A DNA stretch of 8,397 bases from Leptotrichia sp. oral taxon 215 (GCA_905371725.1 CAJPML010000035.1:1-8397); one strand, 5' to 3'; numbered from the stretch's first letter, positions 1 through 6,476 are shown. Made by a program: numbers and translations. The notes: generated from the letters alone by a model not told the origin.

Positions 1-1
1 T

Positions 2-61
2 AATAGGGTTGCGCTACTTAAAAAAATAGAAAATTCTATAGAAAAAATAATGATTATATAA
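2..61 (+). CDS. Possible C-terminal tail of an upstream gene (partial)
   Basis: One frame is open from the left edge and ends at TAA 59-61. It reads NRVALLKKIENSIEKIMII, a Lys/Glu-rich amphipathic stretch with heptad-like spacing of L, I and I, as in a helical or coiled-coil protein end. Local base composition is less A-rich at 5-20 (AGGGTTGCGCTACTT) than in the non-coding DNA after position 61, which fits coding sequence running out here. Nineteen residues are too few to name a family, and a chance open frame in AT-rich DNA is a real alternative. No convincing terminator follows it before the ompA promoter. Confidence 0.3.
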   Translation, partial: NRVALLKKIENSIEKIMII

Positions 62-130
62 GAAAAAAATATGGGAAAATTTATGACATAAAATATTTAA
101 AATAATAGATTTTAATGAAAAAAACAAGGA

Positions 131-193
131 ATTTAAAATAAAAAAATTTAGAACAAAAAAAATATTGCTTTTTTTTATGAGTTATAGTATAAT
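131..193 (+). promoter_or_regulatory. Sigma-70 promoter of ompA with A-tract upstream element
   Basis: A -35 box TTGCTT (165-170) and a perfect -10 box TATAAT (188-193) are separated by exactly 17 bases. Immediately upstream, 131-164 is made of A- and T-tracts, the composition expected of an UP element contacting the RNA polymerase alpha subunit. Transcription would begin near 200, giving an untranslated leader of roughly 55 bases. The quality of the promoter fits the abundant expression expected of an OmpA-type protein. Confidence 0.8.
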
Positions 194-216
194 CTTAAGA
201 GAAAGTTAGGGAAACT

Positions 217-255
217 ATGAAATTAAATGATTTGAAATATCAAGGAGGAAATTAA
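217..255 (+). other. Possible 12-codon leader ORF abutting ompA
   Basis: ATG at 217 opens a short frame, MKLNDLKYQGGN, whose TAA (253-255) directly touches the ompA ATG (256). It lies inside the predicted ompA transcript and has a weak AGGGA ribosome-binding candidate at 207-211. The ompA Shine-Dalgarno AGGAGG (243-248) is embedded in its last codons, so a ribosome translating it would cover that site and terminate on the ompA start. This may be chance in AT-rich DNA, because TAA followed by ATG is common here. There is no evidence that it is translated. Confidence 0.2.
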
Positions 256-1380
256 ATGAAAAAGTTAGTTATTTTAGGGACAGCTTTATTAGCATTAAAT
301 GCTGTAGCGTCTGAATTACAAATTAAATCAGGATATGATTTAAGTAGAAAAGCAAAAGTTGGAGTAGGTGAGGATTTCAAATTAAAAAGAGGTCCAGTTG
401 TAGGGTTAGAGTATATTTTTGATAACCAAGGTGAATTTGAATGGGGAGTTGGAGGAGAATATAAACTTTCATCAAACTCAGGAAAATTAATAAATAGGAA
501 AGCTGATAACAAAGAATATGGTGGAATACCTAAAAATTATAAACTTGCTACAAGTGCCCCAGTTTATGCTTTAGGAAAATTCAATTTAATAACTACTCAA
601 TCAGGAAATGATGCATTATATGTATTAGGAAGAGTAGGATACAATTTTGCTAATGAAACAAAAAAAGTTGCAAAGAATGGATTTGATGTATCTGGTGGAG
701 CATATGGAGCAATCGGATTAGGAACTGAGTTTGGACCAGTTTCATTAGAAGCTTTATATGAAAAATCAGGATTTGCAGTAAGAGAAAATGCAACAGGAGT
801 AAAATCAAAAGATTCAGTTGATACAGTTGGATTAAGAGTAGGATACAGATTTGGACAATTAGCAAACGACAGACAACCAAAAATAATTGAAAGAGTTGTT
901 ACTGTTGAAAAAGTTGTAGAAGTAGAAAAACCAGTAGAAAAACCAGGTAAAACAATAGGTGTTAAAACTATTGAATTACCATTTAGCTGTTCAGCAAGTG
1001 AGAAAAAATGTACAATCAAAGGATTTAAAGTTGATGGAAGAGTACCTAACGAAGCTGAAGCTAGAGATTTAGGAACTATTGCAAACGTAATTAACCAATT
1101 CGCTGAAGGTGGATCAATTGATTTCGTTGGACATACAGATTCTACAGGATCAGATGCTTACAACCAAAAATTATCAGTAGCAAGAGCACAAAATGTTGCT
1201 AGATTACTGAAAGAATATGGATTGAAAAATACAGTTTCTTACGGAACAATTACAGGAAGAGGAGAATCTCAACCTATAGATACAAACAATACTGTTGAAG
1301 GAAGATACAATAACAGAAGAGTTGAATTATTCTTCCAAAATGTAGATTTCGAAAACGTAAGATTTGTTGATGGAAACTAA
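256..1380 (+). CDS. ompA: OmpA family outer membrane protein
   Basis: This 374-residue protein has three parts. Residues 1-19 are a Sec signal peptide (KK, then a hydrophobic LVILGTALLALNAVA core) with likely cleavage after AVAS. About 20-205 form a Gly/aromatic-rich beta-barrel; the segment ending GLRVGYRFG resembles a closing strand. About 207-232 is a linker of Val/Glu/Lys/Pro repeats. About 240-360 is an OmpA-C (MotB-like) peptidoglycan-binding domain. In that domain GHTDSTG and NQKLSVARA carry D295 and R310, spaced 15 residues apart like the Asp/Arg pair that binds diaminopimelate in characterised homologues, and NNRRVELFF closes the fold. C245 and C252 near the domain start could form a disulfide. 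The expected role is to tether the outer membrane to the cell wall and perhaps act as a porin. The start is fixed by AGGAGG at 243-248 and by the signal peptide. The gene is transcribed alone, from the promoter at 165-193 to the terminator at 1400-1432. The barrel is divergent, so its pore or adhesin function is not predictable. Confidence 0.93.
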   Translation: MKKLVILGTALLALNAVASELQIKSGYDLSRKAKVGVGEDFKLKRGPVVGLEYIFDNQGEFEWGVGGEYKLSSNSGKLINRKADNKEYGGIPKNYKLATSAPVYALGKFNLITTQSGNDALYVLGRVGYNFANETKKVAKNGFDVSGGAYGAIGLGTEFGPVSLEALYEKSGFAVRENATGVKSKDSVDTVGLRVGYRFGQLANDRQPKIIERVVTVEKVVEVEKPVEKPGKTIGVKTIELPFSCSASEKKCTIKGFKVDGRVPNEAEARDLGTIANVINQFAEGGSIDFVGHTDSTGSDAYNQKLSVARAQNVARLLKEYGLKNTVSYGTITGRGESQPIDTNNTVEGRYNNRRVELFFQNVDFENVRFVDGN

Positions 1381-1399
1381 TTTTAAATAATATAAGATT

Positions 1400-1432
1400 G
1401 CCTTGAAGTGAAAGCTTCAAGGCTTTTCTTTT
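1400..1432 (+). terminator. Intrinsic terminator of ompA
   Basis: GCCTTGAAG (1400-1408) and CTTCAAGGC (1415-1423) form a perfect 9-bp stem with the 6-base loop TGAAAG, followed by TTTTCTTTT (1424-1432). It lies 20 bases past the ompA stop codon. It separates the ompA transcript from the adk promoter that follows about 20 bases later. Confidence 0.92.
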
Positions 1433-1441
1433 ATTTAAATA

Positions 1442-1470
1442 TTCAATTTTTTCTGAAAATATGTTAAAAT
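1442..1470 (+). promoter_or_regulatory. Candidate promoter of adk
   Basis: An extended -10 element, TG at 1462-1463 followed by TAAAAT (1465-1470), sits 17 bases after a weak -35 candidate TTCAAT (1442-1447). It lies between the ompA terminator and the adk ribosome binding site, where a promoter is needed. The predicted start near 1477 would give a leader of about 65 bases containing the hairpin at 1509-1533. The -35 match is only partial, so the call rests on the extended -10 and on position. Confidence 0.5.
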
Positions 1471-1500
1471 AAATAACAGATAGAGAAATTATTAATATAG

Positions 1501-1533
1501 AAAGGAGTACACGATTAGCAACATGTATCGTGT
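1501..1533 (+). promoter_or_regulatory. adk ribosome binding site followed by a hairpin
   Basis: The only strong Shine-Dalgarno before adk, AAAGGAG (1501-1507), is 35 bases from the ATG at 1543, too far for normal initiation in a linear message. Between them ACACGAT (1509-1515) and ATCGTGT (1527-1533) form a perfect 7-bp stem with an 11-base loop. Folding it leaves roughly 10 unpaired bases between GGAG and AUG, close to working spacing, as in the phage T4 gene 38 case where a hairpin brings the two together. A short frame, MYRVKKI (1523-1546), also lies here and overlaps the adk ATG as ATGA, so translational coupling is an alternative. Confidence 0.5.
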
Positions 1534-1542
1534 GAAAAAGAT

Positions 1543-2172
1543 ATGAATATAGTATTATTTGGAGCTCCAGGAGCAGGAAAAGGTACTCAGGCAAAGGAAC
1601 TTATTAAAAAATATGAAATACCTCAAATTTCTACAGGAGATATTTTAAGAGCGGCAATAGCAAATAAAACTCCATTAGGACTGGAAGCAAAAAAACTTAT
1701 GGATGAAGGAAAACTTGTGTCTGATGATATAGTAAACGGACTTGTAGAAGCAAGACTTCAAGAAGATGACTGTAAGAAAGGTTTTATTTTAGATGGTTTT
1801 CCTAGAACAGTTGCTCAGGCTGAAGAATTAGACAAAATATTAAAAAAATCAGACAGGGAAATTGAAAAGGTAATTGCCCTTGATGTAAGTGATGATGAAA
1901 TAATAGAAAGAATTACAGGAAGAAGAGTATCTAAAAAGACAGGAAAAATATATCATATAAAATATAACCCACCTGTTGATGAAAATCCTGAAGATCTTGA
2001 ACAAAGAGCTGATGACAATGAAGAAACAGTAAAAAAGAGACTGGCAGTTTATAACGAACAGACAGCTCCGGTTCTTGATTTTTATAAAAAACAGAATAAG
2101 GTCTATTCTGTGGATGGAGCAAAAAAATTAGATGAAATAACAGAAGATATAATTGCTATATTAGAAAAATAG
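1543..2172 (+). CDS. adk: Adenylate kinase
   Basis: Catalyses ATP + AMP = 2 ADP in the cytoplasm and sets the adenylate energy balance. The 209-residue protein is close to the usual 210-217 of the long bacterial form. The P-loop GAPGAGKGT is at 7-15, STGDILR (AMP-binding region) at 30-36, and LDGFPRT at 83-89 with D84 and R88. The LID begins at GRR (126-128) and ends in QRADDNEET, which carries the conserved Arg/Asp catalytic positions. The LID lacks the four zinc-binding cysteines of Bacillus-type enzymes (SKKTG replaces the first Cys pair) and is shortened, so this is a non-zinc form. The start is fixed by the canonical MNIVLFGAPG beginning and an in-frame stop (TAG 1516-1518) shortly upstream. 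It follows the ompA terminator and precedes map, the pairing seen at the end of many ribosomal protein operons, although secY is absent upstream. Initiation probably depends on the hairpin between its ribosome binding site and start codon. Confidence 0.98.
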   Translation: MNIVLFGAPGAGKGTQAKELIKKYEIPQISTGDILRAAIANKTPLGLEAKKLMDEGKLVSDDIVNGLVEARLQEDDCKKGFILDGFPRTVAQAEELDKILKKSDREIEKVIALDVSDDEIIERITGRRVSKKTGKIYHIKYNPPVDENPEDLEQRADDNEETVKKRLAVYNEQTAPVLDFYKKQNKVYSVDGAKKLDEITEDIIAILEK

Positions 2173-2206
2173 TAAAATTGAATAATTGGGTTTACCAGAA
2201 ATTTAG

Positions 2207-2247
2207 ATAAGACTTCTGATGAAATTCTTATAAAAAAGTCTGTTTTT
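2207..2247 (+). terminator. Weak or conditional terminator between adk and map
   Basis: AGACTT (2210-2215) can pair with AAGTCT (2236-2241), which is followed by GTTTTT (2242-2247). An alternative stem, ATAAGA (2207-2212) with TCTTAT (2226-2231), shares bases with the left arm, so the two are mutually exclusive. The first stem is short with a 20-base loop, making it a weak terminator at best. Partial termination that lowers map relative to adk is possible. Chance pairing in AT-rich DNA is also possible. Confidence 0.35.
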
Positions 2248-2298
2248 AATAAAAATTATTTTTAGATAACTAAAAAATAATAGAAAGAGTAAGATATA

Positions 2299-3072
2299 AT
2301 GATAATTTATAAAACATTGGATGAAATAAAAAAGATAAAAAAAGCAAATGAGATTATAGCAAGACTGTTTGAAGATGTATTACCTCAGTATATTAAGCCT
2401 GGAATCAGTACTCATGAACTGGATCAGATAGCTGAAGATTATATGAGATCTCAGGGAGCGATTCCAGGAACGAAGGGATATGACATAGGAAGACCTTATC
2501 CACCATATCCGGCTGCTACGTGTATTTCTGTAAATGAAGTTGTGGTACATGGAATTCCAAGCAAGAAACAGATTCTGAAAGAAGGAGATATACTGACGAT
2601 TGATACAGTTACAGTTCTTGATGGATATTTTGGAGATGCGGCAATAACTTATGCTGTAGGAGAAGTAGACGAAGAAGCGAAAAAATTAATGGAAGTAACT
2701 AAAAAAGCAAGGGATATTGGAATTGAAGCGGCACGTGCCGGGAACAGAATAGGTGACATAGGGCATGCTGTTCAGGAGTATGTGGAAAGTTTTGGATTCT
2801 CTCTTGTGAGGGATTTTGCAGGACATGGTGTTGGAAAGGAAATGCACGAAGATCCGATGATTCCAAATTACGGTAAACCAGGAACTGGTGCAAAAATTGA
2901 AGATGGAATGGTAATTACTGTTGAGCCTATGGTAAATGTAGGAACTTATAAGGTTAAAATACTGCAGGACATGTGGACGGCAGTTACAAAAGATGGGAAA
3001 CGATCTGCCCAGTATGAACATAGTCTGGCAATTGTAGATGGAAAACCTTTGATATTAAGTGTAAAGGACTAA
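2299..3072 (+). CDS. map: Methionine aminopeptidase, type I
   Basis: Removes the initiator Met from nascent proteins as a dinuclear metalloenzyme in the cytosol. At 257 residues it matches type I enzymes (about 250-265) and has no N-terminal extension. All five metal ligands are visible: D102 and D113 in TIDTVTVLDGYFGDAA, H176 in GHGVGKEMHEDP, E209 in VEPM and E240 in QYEHSL. H84 in VVVHGIPS and H183 are the conserved substrate-side histidines. The segment GTKGYDIGRPYPPYPAATC (57-75) before the SVNEVVVHG strand is several residues longer than in the E. coli enzyme and rich in Pro and Tyr. The ribosome binding site is poor (GAAAGAG near 2283-2289), but the start fits the family N-terminus (LDEIKKIKKANEI). 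It lies 126 bases after adk. In many bacteria infA and rpmJ follow map; here a DUF1304 gene follows instead. Confidence 0.97.
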   Translation: MIIYKTLDEIKKIKKANEIIARLFEDVLPQYIKPGISTHELDQIAEDYMRSQGAIPGTKGYDIGRPYPPYPAATCISVNEVVVHGIPSKKQILKEGDILTIDTVTVLDGYFGDAAITYAVGEVDEEAKKLMEVTKKARDIGIEAARAGNRIGDIGHAVQEYVESFGFSLVRDFAGHGVGKEMHEDPMIPNYGKPGTGAKIEDGMVITVEPMVNVGTYKVKILQDMWTAVTKDGKRSAQYEHSLAIVDGKPLILSVKD

Positions 3073-3117
3073 AAATGGACATGGTAAAACAGCCATTTAT
3101 ATGAATTTTAAGATATT

Positions 3118-3122
3118 GGAGG
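3118..3122 (+). promoter_or_regulatory. Ribosome binding site fixing a TTG start
   Basis: GGAGG lies 7 bases before TTG 3130-3132. It is the only good Shine-Dalgarno in the map-DUF1304 gap and supports the TTG as the true start. No in-frame ATG occurs upstream, and the next internal Met (residue 22) would delete the first membrane helix. Confidence 0.8.
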
Positions 3123-3129
3123 TTAAAAA

Positions 3130-3495
3130 TTGGGTATTATAGCTGGATTATTAATATTAGTGGTAGCAGTAGAACATATTTACATTTTAATAATGGAAAT
3201 GTTCTTTAATGAAAGTAAGGTGGCTCAAAGAAGCTTTGGATTGACAAAAGAATTTCTTAAAGATGAAAGAGTAAAGATATTGATGGCTAACCAAGGGCTA
3301 TATAATGGCTTTCTGGCTATGGGACTGATATGGAGCATATTTGAGTCAGGTGTATTTCAGATTCAGTTGGCTATATTTTTTCTGGCATGTGTTATATGTG
3401 CTGCAATATATGGTGCTTTAACAGTTTCATATAGAATTCTTTTTATGCAGGGAATTCCAGCAATTCTGGCTTTAATGGTTATATTTATTATGTAA
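3130..3495 (+). CDS. DUF1304 family integral membrane protein
   Basis: A 121-residue hydrophobic protein, full length for the DUF1304 family (about 115-125), whose function is unknown. Family hallmarks are VEHIYILIMEMFF (14-26) in helix 1 and ANQGLYNGFLAMGLIW (53-68) entering helix 2. Predicted membrane helices are about 3-26, 57-71, 78-101 and 106-121, the last running to the C-terminus. A charged segment between helices 1 and 2 (about 27-50, ending KDERVKIL) would lie on one membrane face. Conserved E15, H16, E23 and N54 within or next to helices suggest a functional polar site, but no substrate is established. It starts at TTG with a strong GGAGG and sits 57 bases after map and 20 before galE on the same strand, so it is probably cotranscribed with galE. 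Confidence 0.88.
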   Translation: MGIIAGLLILVVAVEHIYILIMEMFFNESKVAQRSFGLTKEFLKDERVKILMANQGLYNGFLAMGLIWSIFESGVFQIQLAIFFLACVICAAIYGALTVSYRILFMQGIPAILALMVIFIM

Positions 3496-3515
3496 AGTAA
3501 AGGGGAAATTATATT

Positions 3516-4538
3516 ATGGAAACAGTTTTAGTAACAGGAGGAGCAGGATACATTGGTTCTCATACGGTACTGGATTTGATAAAAAAGGGATTTGATGTTA
3601 TTATTGTTGATGATTTCAGCAATTCAAGCAAAAAAGTTATAAGTATTCTCGAAAAACTTGCTGATAGAAAAATAAAATATTATGAACTGGATATACGTAA
3701 TAAAGAAGGATTAAGAGAAATTTTCAAAGAAAATAAAATTGATGCAGTTATTAATTTTGCAGGATATAAGGCTGTAGGTGAATCAGTTGAAAAGCCTTTG
3801 ATGTACTATGATAATAATTTAATAGGAATGATAGTTCTTCTTGAAGTTATGAAAGAATTTTCAGTAAAAAAACTTGTGTTCAGCTCTTCAGCCACAGTTT
3901 ATGGTATTCCAAAGGCAATGCCGTTAGTGGAGGATAATGATATGGGAGCTACAAATCCTTATGGAAGAACAAAGCTTATGATAGAGCATATTCTTGTAGA
4001 TCTTGCGGCTTCAGATGATTCATGGGAAATAATAGCATTAAGATATTTTAATCCTCTGGGTGCACATGAAAGTGGAGAGATAGGTGAAGATCCTAATGGA
4101 ATTCCTAATAATCTTGCACCGTATATTACTCAGGTAGCAGTAGGAAAGCTTGAAAAATTAAGCGTATTTGGAGATGATTATGATACTCCTGATGGAACAT
4201 GTATAAGGGACTTTATCCATATAAATGATTTGGCTGCAGGACATTCAGCTTCAATTAAATATCTTGTTTCAGGAAAAGGAAAAGGATTTGAAGCAATTAA
4301 TCTTGGAAGCGGGAAAGGATACAGTGTCCTTGAAATAGTTGCCAATTTTGAAAAGGCAGTAGGAAAGAAAATACCTTATGTTATAGCAGGACGTCGTGCC
4401 GGAGACATTCCTGTGTCCTATGCACGCATAGACAAGGCTAAAAAACTGCTGAACTGGGAGCCTACATATACAATAGAGCAGATGTGTGCAAATTCATGGA
4501 ACTGGCAGAAAAAAAATCCTAATGGATATAAGGATTAG
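3516..4538 (+). CDS. galE: UDP-glucose 4-epimerase
   Basis: Interconverts UDP-glucose and UDP-galactose (Leloir pathway, and supply of galactose units for surface glycans) using tightly bound NAD. The 340-residue length matches the family (about 330-340). The Rossmann motif GGAGYIGSH is at 8-16 and the acidic turn VDDFSNSS follows beta-2. The short-chain dehydrogenase triad is present: SSSATVYG with S124/S125, then Y149 and K153 in YGRTK. RYFNPLGAH, the GEDPNGIPNNLAPY region and DGTCIRDFIHINDLAAGH (sugar-nucleotide binding) are intact, and RRAGDIP lies near the C-terminus. The ribosome binding site AGGGGA (3501-3506) is 9 bases from ATG. No other sugar-nucleotide genes are adjacent, so whether it serves galactose use or envelope glycan synthesis is not shown. 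A related dual-specificity GalE/Gne (acetylated sugars) cannot be excluded from sequence alone. Confidence 0.97.
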   Translation: METVLVTGGAGYIGSHTVLDLIKKGFDVIIVDDFSNSSKKVISILEKLADRKIKYYELDIRNKEGLREIFKENKIDAVINFAGYKAVGESVEKPLMYYDNNLIGMIVLLEVMKEFSVKKLVFSSSATVYGIPKAMPLVEDNDMGATNPYGRTKLMIEHILVDLAASDDSWEIIALRYFNPLGAHESGEIGEDPNGIPNNLAPYITQVAVGKLEKLSVFGDDYDTPDGTCIRDFIHINDLAAGHSASIKYLVSGKGKGFEAINLGSGKGYSVLEIVANFEKAVGKKIPYVIAGRRAGDIPVSYARIDKAKKLLNWEPTYTIEQMCANSWNWQKKNPNGYKD

Positions 4539-4569
4539 TGTAAAGATATTTTTGAATTTATTTGATTAG

Positions 4570-4658
4570 AAGAATGGAACTGTTAAAAAATGGGGAGATA
4601 AAGAAAAGTCTGTAAAAATGATTTTGATACATTTTCTTATTTATCCAGTTCCATTTTT
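4570..4658 (+). repeat. 89-base long inverted repeat, possible terminator or small element
   Basis: AATGGAACTG (4573-4582) and CAGTTCCATT (4646-4655) are perfect 10-bp inverted arms, extendable outward by one G-U and two A-U pairs to 4570/4658. The interior keeps folding: 4597-4601 with 4641-4645, 4602-4607 with 4632-4637, 4611-4614 with 4628-4631, and 4615-4618 with 4622-4625 around a 3-base loop. About 32 pairs arise in 89 bases with small bulges. The right arm ends in TTTTT (4654-4658), so it could act as the galE terminator. The long arms also suit a small miniature inverted-repeat element or a structured RNA. No target-site duplication is obvious. Confidence 0.55.
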
Positions 4659-4694
4659 GCAACATATATTATAGTCAGAAAAGGAGAAAGACTT

Positions 4695-5405
4695 ATGGGA
4701 AGAATAGTGGCGATAGGCGGAGGAGAAATAAAAGATGGAGAGACTTTAAACATTGACAAATTTATAGTTTCACTTTCTGGAAAAGAAAGACCTTTGTTGC
4801 TCTTTATTCCTACTGCGAGTCATGATGCGGAGGGATATATTGAAACTGTTAAAAAAGTTTACGGAGAACTTGGATGTGATGTAAAAATTCTCTGTCTGAC
4901 AAAGGAAAATATTGAAGAGGATGACATAAGAGATATAATACTGAAATCTGATATTATATATGTTGGAGGGGGAAATTCAGAATATATGATGAAAATCTGG
5001 GAAAAATATTCAGTAGATAAATACTTGAAGGAAGCATATAAGAAAAATATTGTGCTTTCCGGACTAAGTGCAGGGTCGCTATGCTGGTTTAAGGCTGGAT
5101 TCGATGACAGTGAATTTATTGAAGGGATAGACAGACCGAGGTATAAATGGGTGAAAGGACTGGGTATTTTACCATATCTGAATAATGTCCATTATGAGGA
5201 AGAGGAAAGAAAAGAATTTGATGAAATAATGAAAAAAGAAAGTACAGATGCGATTGCACTTGAAAGTAATGTTGCATTTGTTGAAATGGATGGAAAAACT
5301 TTTTATATAAGGGCAGACAAAAAAAGAAATGCATATCGTTTTTTACGTAAGGGAAAGAATCTGGAAAAACATATGATAAAAGAAGAGGAGTACTTAGATA
5401 TCTAG
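4695..5405 (+). CDS. Peptidase E-like protein (S51 family serine peptidase)
   Basis: A 236-residue cytoplasmic protein of the S51/peptidase E group, which in Salmonella cleaves dipeptides starting with Asp. The glycine-rich start (MGRIVAIGGGEI) and PTASHDAEGY are typical. YVGGGNSEYM precedes the nucleophile elbow GLSAGSLCWF, with S125 the likely catalytic Ser. H166 in NNVHYEEE is the likely catalytic His, and D137/D138 are candidates for the acid. DAIALESNVAFVEMDG near the C-terminus matches the YgaJ-like branch of the family. Aspartyl-dipeptidase specificity is inferred, so I give no symbol; other S51 members act on different substrates. The start is set by AAGGAG (4681-4686) 8 bases before ATG. 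It opens a same-strand group with the PLP enzyme 45 bases downstream, suggesting joint use of peptides and amino acids. Confidence 0.85.
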   Translation: MGRIVAIGGGEIKDGETLNIDKFIVSLSGKERPLLLFIPTASHDAEGYIETVKKVYGELGCDVKILCLTKENIEEDDIRDIILKSDIIYVGGGNSEYMMKIWEKYSVDKYLKEAYKKNIVLSGLSAGSLCWFKAGFDDSEFIEGIDRPRYKWVKGLGILPYLNNVHYEEEERKEFDEIMKKESTDAIALESNVAFVEMDGKTFYIRADKKRNAYRFLRKGKNLEKHMIKEEEYLDI

Positions 5406-5450
5406 CTTTATACAATCTACGTATTTAAACAAAGTTGAAAGGAGAGAGAC

Positions 5451-6476
5451 ATGCTATATTTTGCAAATGATTACACAGAAGGAGCCTGCAAGGAGATACT
5501 GAATGCATTTATAAGGACAAATGATGAAAAGCTTCCTGGATATGGAACTGACAAGTATACTTTAAGTGCAGAGGAAAAAATAAAGAAGGCGTGTAAAAAT
5601 GAAAATGTAGACGTGTATCTTTTAACAGGAGGAACACAGACAAATGCAGTTGTAATAGATGCTCTGCTGGAATCTTATGAAGGAGTTGTTTCTCCTGAAA
5701 CAGGGCATATAAATGTACATGAATCAGGAGCGATAGAATTTACAGGTCACAAGGTACTGACATTGCCTCAGCATGAAGGAAAAATAAATTCTCGAGAATT
5801 AAGGGAATACATTGAGACATTCTACAATGATCAGAATCATAAGCATATGGTCTATCCTGGAATGGTTTATATTTCCCATCCTACAGAATACGGAACCCTT
5901 TATACAAAAGAAGATTTAATGAAAATCAGTGAAGTATGTCGAGACTACAAGATACCGCTATTTGTGGACGGAGCCAGACTGGGATATGGTCTGATGGCTA
6001 AAAATACAGATGTTACATTGGAACTCTTATGTGAGCTATGTGATGTATTTTATATTGGAGGAACAAAAATAGGGGCATTGTCAGGAGAAGCAATAGTTTT
6101 TACACATAACAATGCACCAAAAAATTTCGTTACATTTATAAAACAGCATGGAGCATTGCTTGCAAAGGGTAGACTTCTGGGAGTACAGTTTGACACTCTG
6201 TTTACAGATGACCTGTATTTCAGGATAAGTAGACATGCCATAGAAATGTCAGAAATTTTAAAAAGAGAGCTGCAGGAAAAAGGATACAGATTTTATTTTG
6301 AATCACCTACTAATCAGCAATTTGTAATAGTTGAAAACAGTAAAATGGAAGAACTTTCAAAACGTGTCGTATTCAGTTTCTGGGAAAAATATGATGAAAA
6401 CCATACGGTTATAAGACTTGCAACAAGCTGGGCAACAAAAAGGGAAGATGTTGAAAAACTTATGGATTTATTGTAA
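5451..6476 (+). CDS. Threonine aldolase-family PLP enzyme (beta-eliminating lyase fold)
   Basis: A 341-residue fold-type I PLP enzyme of the low-specificity threonine aldolase group, which splits threonine or allo-threonine to glycine and acetaldehyde. The start NDYTEGACKEIL and YGTDKYT resemble the usual substrate-site entry. GGTQTNAVV (60-68) binds the cofactor phosphate. GHINVHESGAIE contains H86, the likely ring-stacking His. D173 in FVDGARLGYG contacts the pyridine nitrogen, with R176 nearby. K206 in GGTKIGALSGE is the Schiff-base lysine. All key residues are intact and length is normal (about 335-350). The start is fixed by AAAGGAG (5438-5444) 6 bases before ATG. It is probably cotranscribed with the peptidase E-like gene upstream. 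Members of this subfamily can act on other beta-hydroxy amino acids, so the substrate is inferred and I withhold ltaE as symbol. Confidence 0.88.
   Translation: MLYFANDYTEGACKEILNAFIRTNDEKLPGYGTDKYTLSAEEKIKKACKNENVDVYLLTGGTQTNAVVIDALLESYEGVVSPETGHINVHESGAIEFTGHKVLTLPQHEGKINSRELREYIETFYNDQNHKHMVYPGMVYISHPTEYGTLYTKEDLMKISEVCRDYKIPLFVDGARLGYGLMAKNTDVTLELLCELCDVFYIGGTKIGALSGEAIVFTHNNAPKNFVTFIKQHGALLAKGRLLGVQFDTLFTDDLYFRISRHAIEMSEILKRELQEKGYRFYFESPTNQQFVIVENSKMEELSKRVVFSFWEKYDENHTVIRLATSWATKREDVEKLMDLL

Noticed and set aside
597..1019. 140-codon open frame on the minus strand inside ompA
   Set aside because: It is antisense to a clear OmpA protein, Thr/Ser/Phe-rich as expected from reversed AT-rich codons, with no recognisable domain or ribosome binding site.
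2686..3021. 111-codon minus-strand frame within map
   Set aside because: Shadow of the methionine aminopeptidase gene, whose metal ligands are all intact; the composition of the antisense product is not protein-like.
3075..3104. Nine-codon frame MDMVKQPFI between map and the DUF1304 gene
   Set aside because: No ribosome binding site, not adjacent to the next start, and expected by chance.
4624..4672. Promoter for the peptidase E-like gene from TTGATA (4624-4629) and TATATT or TATTAT (4665-4672)
   Set aside because: The spacing of 35 or more bases is far outside the usable range, and no better -35 lies at the right distance.
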